Shown piece by piece: positions 54,859-64,000 of a DNA stretch of 64,000 nt; positions within the stretch are counted from its first letter, which is position 1, and each line of letters begins with the position of its first letter. The stretch is taken from the NCBI GenBank assembly GCA_947497945.1, contig CANMIP010000018.1, positions 58,116 to 122,115 of the forward strand. The letters run 5' to 3'. Under the pieces are notes generated by a model. It saw nothing but the letters and a program-made list of their open reading frames with translations, was not told where the DNA came from and ran no database searches. The stretch is from an uncultured Tropicimonas sp. Its GTDB lineage: Bacteria; Pseudomonadota; Alphaproteobacteria; Rhodobacterales; Rhodobacteraceae. The position numbers were made by a program, and so were the translations under genes.

Positions 54859-55710
54859 GTGCCGGAACTGCCGGAAGTGGAAACCGTAAGACGCGGGCTG
54901 GAGCCGGTCATGACGGGACAGAGAATCGTGGCGGCCGATATTCGGCGGCCCGACCTGCGCTGGCCCTTTCCCGAGCGCATGCAGGAGCGCCTGGAAGGGA
55001 CGGAAGTGCTGCGTCTGCGGCGGCGGTCGAAATACATACTTGTCGATTTGACGAGCGGTGAGTCGCTGCTGATTCACCTGGGAATGTCCGGACGGATGAT
55101 CGTTTCCGGTGACGTTACGGGAAGTTTTCACCACGACCTTTTGCCGCTGCAGAAGCATGATCACGTGGTTCTCGACCTGGAGCAGGGCGCGCGGATCGTT
55201 TTCAACGATGCGAGGCGATTTGGCGCGATGGATCTTGTCGAGACGGCGCAAGACCACGCCCACCCGCTGCTCGCGGGGCTCGGTCCAGAGCCGCTTGGCA
55301 ACCATTTCGATGGCCCGACCCTGCTGGCGGCGATGCAGGGGCGGCGCAGCCCGGTCAAGGCGGCGTTGCTTGACCAGAAGATCGTTGCCGGGCTGGGAAA
55401 TATCTATGTTTGCGAAGTGTTGCACCGGGCAGGGCTGTCCCCGTTGCGCCGCTGCGAACGGATCGCGCCTCCGCGTATCGAAGCATTGGCGCCGGTCATC
55501 CGGCAGGTGCTTCAGGAGGCCATCGCGGCGGGCGGTTCCAGCCTGCGGGACCATCGGCAGACCAACGGGGATCTGGGCTATTTCCAGCACGCATTTCGCG
55601 CTTATGGCAGGGAAGGAGAACCCTGTCCGTCGGAGGGTTGCGGCGGCACGATCCTGCGTATCGTGCAGTCGGGACGGTCGACCTTCTATTGCCCGGACTG
55701 CCAAAGATAG
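54859..55710 (+). CDS. mutM: Formamidopyrimidine-DNA glycosylase (GTG start)
   Basis: (V)[43 protein letters not shown]-terminal zinc finger [26 protein letters not shown]. Confidence 0.95.
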   Translation: MPELPEVETVRRGLEPVMTGQRIVAADIRRPDLRWPFPERMQERLEGTEVLRLRRRSKYILVDLTSGESLLIHLGMSGRMIVSGDVTGSFHHDLLPLQKHDHVVLDLEQGARIVFNDARRFGAMDLVETAQDHAHPLLAGLGPEPLGNHFDGPTLLAAMQGRRSPVKAALLDQKIVAGLGNIYVCEVLHRAGLSPLRRCERIAPPRIEALAPVIRQVLQEAIAAGGSSLRDHRQTNGDLGYFQHAFRAYGREGEPCPSEGCGGTILRIVQSGRSTFYCPDCQR

Positions 55711-55775
55711 CTTGATTGCGGCGGCGACGATGATAACCCTTGCGTCCTGTGCAATCACGGAAAGGCTCGGCCCGC

Positions 55776-56552
55776 ATGGCTTTCGAGACATTGATCGTCG
55801 AAATCACCGATCACACCTGCCTCATCAGACTGAACCGACCCGAAGCGCTCAATGCGCTCAATACCCAGCTTCTTGGTGAGTTGGGCCAGGCCCTGCGCGA
55901 GGCCGAAGAGAATGAACGCGTCCGCTGCATCGTGCTGACGGGGTCCGAAAAGGCCTTCGCTGCTGGCGCGGACATTGCCGAGATGTCAGGGAAAAGCTTC
56001 GTCGATGTCTTCACGGAAGATCTCTTCGGCGCCGAGGGCGACGCGATTCTGCGGATCCGCAAGCCGATCATCGCGGCTGTCTCCGGCTATGCGTTGGGGG
56101 GCGGCTGCGAACTCGCGATGATGTGCGATTTCATCATTGCCGCGGACACGGCCAAATTCGGCCAACCGGAGATCAATCTGGGCGTTGTCGCCGGTCTCGG
56201 CGGAACCCAGCGGATGACCCGATTCGTTGGCAAGTCGAAGAGCATGGACATGCATCTGACGGGACGGTTCATGGATGCCGAGGAGGCCGAGCGCTCCGGC
56301 CTCGTCTCCCGGGTCGTCCCGGCCAAGAAGCTGGTCGAAGAGGCGATGACGGCTGCGGGCAAGATCTCGCGCAAGTCCGGCCTGGCAGTGAAGGCGGTCA
56401 AGGAGGCGGTGAATCGCAGCTATGAAGTGCCGCTGCGCGAAGGTCTGCTGTTCGAACGCCGCCTGTTCCACGCGCTCTTTGCCACAGAGGACCAGAAAGA
56501 AGGCATGGGCGCCTTCCTCGAAAAGCGCGAAGCGCAGTTTCGTGACAAGTAG
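55776..56552 (+). CDS. Enoyl-CoA hydratase
   Basis: [87 protein letters not shown]. Confidence 0.93.
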   Translation: MAFETLIVEITDHTCLIRLNRPEALNALNTQLLGELGQALREAEENERVRCIVLTGSEKAFAAGADIAEMSGKSFVDVFTEDLFGAEGDAILRIRKPIIAAVSGYALGGGCELAMMCDFIIAADTAKFGQPEINLGVVAGLGGTQRMTRFVGKSKSMDMHLTGRFMDAEEAERSGLVSRVVPAKKLVEEAMTAAGKISRKSGLAVKAVKEAVNRSYEVPLREGLLFERRLFHALFATEDQKEGMGAFLEKREAQFRDK

Positions 56553-56640
56553 GTATCGCTTTCCCTGTTGACTCGGGGAAGCAAGCCGCCTAGAGACGCG
56601 GCTTCAAGAACACATTCACCGAAATTCGGAACCCGTACAC

Positions 56641-56907
56641 ATGGCTAACACGCCCCAGTCCAAGAAGCGCGCCCGCCAGAATGAACGGCGCTATGCCGTC
56701 AACAAGGCGCGTCGCTCGCGTATCCGCACCTTCCTGCGGAGTGTCGAGGAGGCCATCGCCTCCGGGGATCAGGATGCCGCCGTTGCTGCCCTGCGCGCCG
56801 CTCAGCCCGAGCTTATGCGTGGCGTCTCCAAGGGTGTCATGCACAAGAACACGGTCTCGCGGAAAATGTCCCGCCTGTCGTCTCGTGTGAAGGCCATCGG
56901 CGCCTGA
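56641..56907 (+). CDS. rpsT: 30S ribosomal protein S20
   Basis: [43 protein letters not shown]... [24 protein letters not shown]. Confidence 0.97.
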   Translation: MANTPQSKKRARQNERRYAVNKARRSRIRTFLRSVEEAIASGDQDAAVAALRAAQPELMRGVSKGVMHKNTVSRKMSRLSSRVKAIGA

Positions 56908-56932
56908 TCTGACGTCAATATCTCGAGATTGA

Positions 56933-56965
56933 ACGGATGTGTCCTTTCGGGCGCGTCCGTTTTTT
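56933..56965 (+). terminator. Rho-independent terminator of rpsT
   Basis: ACGGATGTGTCC-TTTC-GGGCGCGTCCGT followed by TTTTT; 12-bp stem with three G:U wobbles. Confidence 0.85.
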
Positions 56966-57474
56966 CGTTTTATCGCATAAGTTGTGTTAAAACAAAGGTT
57001 TGGCGAATTCGTTCGGATTCGTTTTGCCAAAGTCCGAGTCAAGTTCGAAGTTCGGTTGCGCGAGATCGGACGCTGTTGCTAGCTTAGCGCTGCGATTCAC
57101 ATCGTCCGGGGGGACATGGATCAGACACGCGACGCAGGGAACTTGGGGAAGTTCTCCCTTGCGGCTTGCGCGCTCAGGTCAAGCATTCGCCAGTTCGGGC
57201 CAGACGGCACGATCGACGAGTGCGGTTCGGACTGACCATGGAGATTCCATGGCCGGAATGGCCCATGTCCACAACATGAGAAAACAGTCGGCTGTCGGGA
57301 ATCCGGCAGGGTCGAGTGGTGTATGCAGGCGAGTATCGACCTGTTCCGACAGCGGGCAATGTACTGCGTCGTCTCTTGTTGTTTCCTTTGATGCTGCGGG
57401 CGCGCCAATGGCTCCGGGCGGTCGCGGGATGACGGCGGTCCGGAAGCAAAAAAAACGAAACGGACAAGGGCACA

Positions 57475-58866
57475 ATGGAAAACGACACCTGGGGACGTGT
57501 GCAGCAGGATTTGTTGAAGGCGGTGGGCAAGAACAACTACACGAACTGGATCGAACCGCTGGAGTTTGATTCGGTGAAAGACGGGGTCGCCCGCTTTCAT
57601 GTGCCGACGAACTTTATCGGCAATTGGGTGTCGCGGAATTTCGCGGACCAGATCCAGAACCACTTGATTCGGGCCGGTGTCTCAGTTGCGGATGTGCGCT
57701 TCGAGGTTCCGTCGAGGGCGATGCGCCCAGTGCCGCATACGGCCATGGCGGACACGGGCCCGGGCGAACGCGCTCCGACCGTTTCGGCCGCGGCGGCGAA
57801 AGCGACGAAGGGCGCGTCCAGCGATCTGCCCGGAGCCCCGCTCGACAAGCGTTTCACATTTGACAGTTTCGTGGTCGGCAAGCCGAACGAGTTGGCCCAT
57901 GCCGCCGCGCGCCGCGTTGCCGAAGGCGGCTCTGTCAGCTTCAACCCGCTGTTCCTCTATGGCGGCGTCGGCCTGGGCAAAACCCACCTGATGCATGCGA
58001 TCGCCTGGCAACTCCAGGCCGAGCGCGCCGATCTGCGGGTCGTCTATCTTTCCGCCGAGCAGTTCATGTATCGCTTCGTGCAGGCGCTGCGCGAGAATGG
58101 CACGATGCAGTTCAAGGAACTGTTCCGGTCCGTGGACGTGCTGATGGTCGATGACGTGCAGTTCATCGCCGGCAAGGATTCCACGCAGGAAGAGTTCTTC
58201 CACACGTTCAACGCGCTGGTGGACCAGAACAAGCAGATCATCATCTCGGCCGATCGCGCCCCGGGCGAGATCAAGAAGCTCGAGGAACGGATCGCGAGCC
58301 GGCTGCAATCCGGCCTCGTGGTCGACCTGCACCCGACCGATTACGAGCTTCGCCTCGGCATCCTGCAACATAAGGTCGAGCAATATCGCGAAAGCTATCC
58401 GGGGTTGAAGATACAGGACGGTGTCCTGGAGTTCCTGGCGCACCGGATCTCGACCAATGTTCGCGTCCTTGAGGGGGCGCTGACCAAGCTGTTTGCGTTC
58501 GGGTCGCTGGTCGGTCGCGAGATCACGATGGACCTGACGCAGGATTGCCTGGCCGATGTGCTGCGCGCGTCGGACCGCAAGGTCACGGTCGAAGAGATCC
58601 AGCGGAGGGTGTCGGAGCATTACAACATGCGAATGTCCGACATGATCGGCCCGAAGCGGCACCGGACCATTGCGCGTCCCCGGCAGATGGCGATGTATCT
58701 GAGCAAGCAGCTCACCTCGCGCTCGCTGCCGGAAATCGGCCGCCGTTTTGGCGGGCGGGACCACACGACGGTCATGCATGCGGTCAAGCGGATCGAGGAG
58801 CTGAAGGCGGTGGACAACCAGATCGCCGAGGATCTGGAGCTTCTGCGCCGGATGCTGGAGGCCTGA
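57475..58866 (+). CDS. dnaA: Chromosomal replication initiator DnaA
   Basis: NPLFLYGGVGLGKTHLMHAIAW; DVLMVDDVQFIAGKDSTQEEFFHTFN; GPKRHRTIARPRQMAMYLSKQLTSRSLPEIGRRFGGRDHTTVMHAV. Confidence 0.98.
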   Translation: MENDTWGRVQQDLLKAVGKNNYTNWIEPLEFDSVKDGVARFHVPTNFIGNWVSRNFADQIQNHLIRAGVSVADVRFEVPSRAMRPVPHTAMADTGPGERAPTVSAAAAKATKGASSDLPGAPLDKRFTFDSFVVGKPNELAHAAARRVAEGGSVSFNPLFLYGGVGLGKTHLMHAIAWQLQAERADLRVVYLSAEQFMYRFVQALRENGTMQFKELFRSVDVLMVDDVQFIAGKDSTQEEFFHTFNALVDQNKQIIISADRAPGEIKKLEERIASRLQSGLVVDLHPTDYELRLGILQHKVEQYRESYPGLKIQDGVLEFLAHRISTNVRVLEGALTKLFAFGSLVGREITMDLTQDCLADVLRASDRKVTVEEIQRRVSEHYNMRMSDMIGPKRHRTIARPRQMAMYLSKQLTSRSLPEIGRRFGGRDHTTVMHAVKRIEELKAVDNQIAEDLELLRRMLEA

Positions 58867-58968
58867 GGGACTGAAATGCCGCAAAGCGCTTTTCTGTGGC
58901 CTTTAGGCACTTGTGCCGGCAAGTGAAAGCGATAGGGTGGCGGTCCCGGGAGAAATGGGAGCGGTTGC

Positions 58969-60087
58969 ATGAAAATCAGCATCGAACGCGGCACCTTGCT
59001 GAAAGCGGTGTCTCAGGCACAGTCGGTTGTCGAGCGCCGCAATACGATCCCGATTCTGGCCAATGTGCTGATCGAGGCGGAAGGCGACAGCGTCGCGTTC
59101 CGGGCCACGGATCTCGACATCGAGGTGGTGGACAAGGCGGTCGCCCAGGTCGAGCGCGCGGGCGCCACAACGGTTTCGGCCGTGACGCTGCACGAGATCG
59201 TCCGCAAGCTTCCGGATGGCGCGCTGGTCAAGCTGACAGATGACGGCGCTTCCGGTCGGTTGACCGTCGAAGCGGGACGGTCGAACTTCACGCTGGCGAC
59301 GCTGCCGAAAGAAGACTTCCCTGTCATGGCGAACACCGAGTACAGCTCGAATTTCGCAGCCGCCGCGCCGGTTTTGCGCCGGCTCTTCGACAAGTCGAAA
59401 TTCGCCATCTCGACAGAGGAAACCCGGTATTACCTCAACGGCGTCTACATGCATGTCGCCGATGGCGAGGATGGCAAGGTCCTGCGCTGCGTGGCGACGG
59501 ATGGCCACCGCCTGGCGCGGATCGATGCCGACCTTCCCGTCGGCGCCGAGACAATGCCGGGAGTGATCGTGCCGCGCAAGACGGTTGGCGAACTGCGCAA
59601 GCTGCTCGACGATGACGAGATGCAGATCGCTGTGTCGGTCTCCGAAACCAAGGTCCGCTTTGCCACGCCGGAGATCACGCTGACATCGAAAGTCATCGAT
59701 GGCACCTTCCCGGATTACGGTCGGGTCATCCCGGTCGGGAACTCCCGCAAGCTTGAGGTCGATGCGTCCGAATTCGCCAAGGCGGTGGACCGGGTTGCAA
59801 CGGTGTCCTCGGAGCGGTCGCGTGCCGTCAAGCTGGCGCTGGACGAAGATCGTCTCGTGCTCTCGGTCAATGCGCCCGATAGCGGCGCGGCTGAGGAAGA
59901 GCTTTCGGTCGCCTATTCCGACGAGAAGCTGGAGATTGGCTTCAACGCGAAGTACCTGCTGGAGATCGCCTCCCAGGTGGATCGCGAGAATGCGGTCTTC
60001 ATGTTCAACTCCTCGGGCGACCCTACCCTGATGCGGGAAGGCTCGGACACGAGCGCGGTCTATGTCGTCATGCCGATGCGCGTGTGA
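58969..60087 (+). CDS. dnaN: DNA polymerase III beta sliding clamp
   Basis: MKISIERGTLLKAVSQAQSVVERRNTIPILANVLIEAEGD; C-terminal FMFNSSGDPTLMREGSDTSAVYVVMPMRV. Confidence 0.98.
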   Translation: MKISIERGTLLKAVSQAQSVVERRNTIPILANVLIEAEGDSVAFRATDLDIEVVDKAVAQVERAGATTVSAVTLHEIVRKLPDGALVKLTDDGASGRLTVEAGRSNFTLATLPKEDFPVMANTEYSSNFAAAAPVLRRLFDKSKFAISTEETRYYLNGVYMHVADGEDGKVLRCVATDGHRLARIDADLPVGAETMPGVIVPRKTVGELRKLLDDDEMQIAVSVSETKVRFATPEITLTSKVIDGTFPDYGRVIPVGNSRKLEVDASEFAKAVDRVATVSSERSRAVKLALDEDRLVLSVNAPDSGAAEEELSVAYSDEKLEIGFNAKYLLEIASQVDRENAVFMFNSSGDPTLMREGSDTSAVYVVMPMRV

Positions 60088-60151
60088 CCTCCGTGCCGCC
60101 GGGTCATCGTGTCGTCGGCAGTAGGATCATTTTCAGGAAGAAGAGTGCGGG

Positions 60152-63785
<3,634 letters not shown>

Positions 63786-63797
63786 ATTTTTGTAGAT

Positions 63798-63835
63798 TCG
63801 AGCAAAAGCTTGCACTTCGACCAAAAGTTTGCACT
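63798..63835. repeat. Two adjacent 19-bp tandem direct repeats downstream of gyrB
   Basis: TCGAGCAAAAGCTTGCACT then TCGACCAAAAGTTTGCACT (2 mismatches). Confidence 0.8.
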
Positions 63836-64000
63836 CCACCGTGAACAATTGGAGTACGAAGAGGCAAGGCACCATCAGGAATTGTGGATGCTGCATCCGC
63901 ATTGCTGGTCAAGAAGGGCGGAAATGTATGTGCCGACTGCTGTTCGCAAGAGTTTTCAGCGTGGTTTCAGATATCGCCGATATGTATCCGGTCTACGTGT

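Noticed and set aside
54010-55791. 593-aa minus-strand ORF as a fused UbiE protein
   Set aside because: Only the last 250 aa (54010-54762) match UbiE; the upstream extension lies antisense to mutM and has no domain support.
56908-57474. Replication origin in the rpsT-dnaA intergenic region
   Set aside because: The gap is long (567 nt) but I found no cluster of TTATCCACA-type DnaA boxes; only a weak 7/9 match (ATGTCCACA at 57265). Not enough to call oriC.
57682-58884. 400-aa minus-strand ORF opposite dnaA
   Set aside because: Antisense to a highly conserved gene; shadow ORF.

Overview
GC-rich alphaproteobacterial (Rhodobacterales-like) chromosomal window. From left to right it contains: (1) a 5'-truncated SecA-like ATPase gene that lacks the normal SecA C-terminus, translationally coupled to an HlyD/MFP periplasmic-adaptor gene, then one 30.6 kb ORF (2702..33310) for a 10,202-aa protein. 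That protein has an N-terminal LEPR-XLL motif (SLEPRFLLSAD), long internal beta-repeat arrays, dockerin-like EF-hand segments, RTX-type Ca-binding repeats, duplicated LamG-like domains and a C-terminal metzincin-type HEIGHMLGFGH site. I regard this as the best candidate for an under-described dedicated export/surface system; (2) a LacI regulator plus PotABCD-like ABC transporter plus nucleoside hydrolase, adenine deaminase and phosphoribosyltransferase cluster (purine salvage), with an M20 amidohydrolase gene inverted inside it; (3) a small degraded region (truncated AraC-type gene, SRPBCC-like fragment); (4) flagellin-flaF-flbT-DUF1217, an IS5-like remnant, flgN/flgJ-like, fliK, flgD; (5) ubiB-ubiE / mutM, enoyl-CoA hydratase, rpsT, dnaA-dnaN-recF-gyrB. 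No tRNA, rRNA or CRISPR array was recognised. All calls come from reading the sequence and motif recall; no searches were run.
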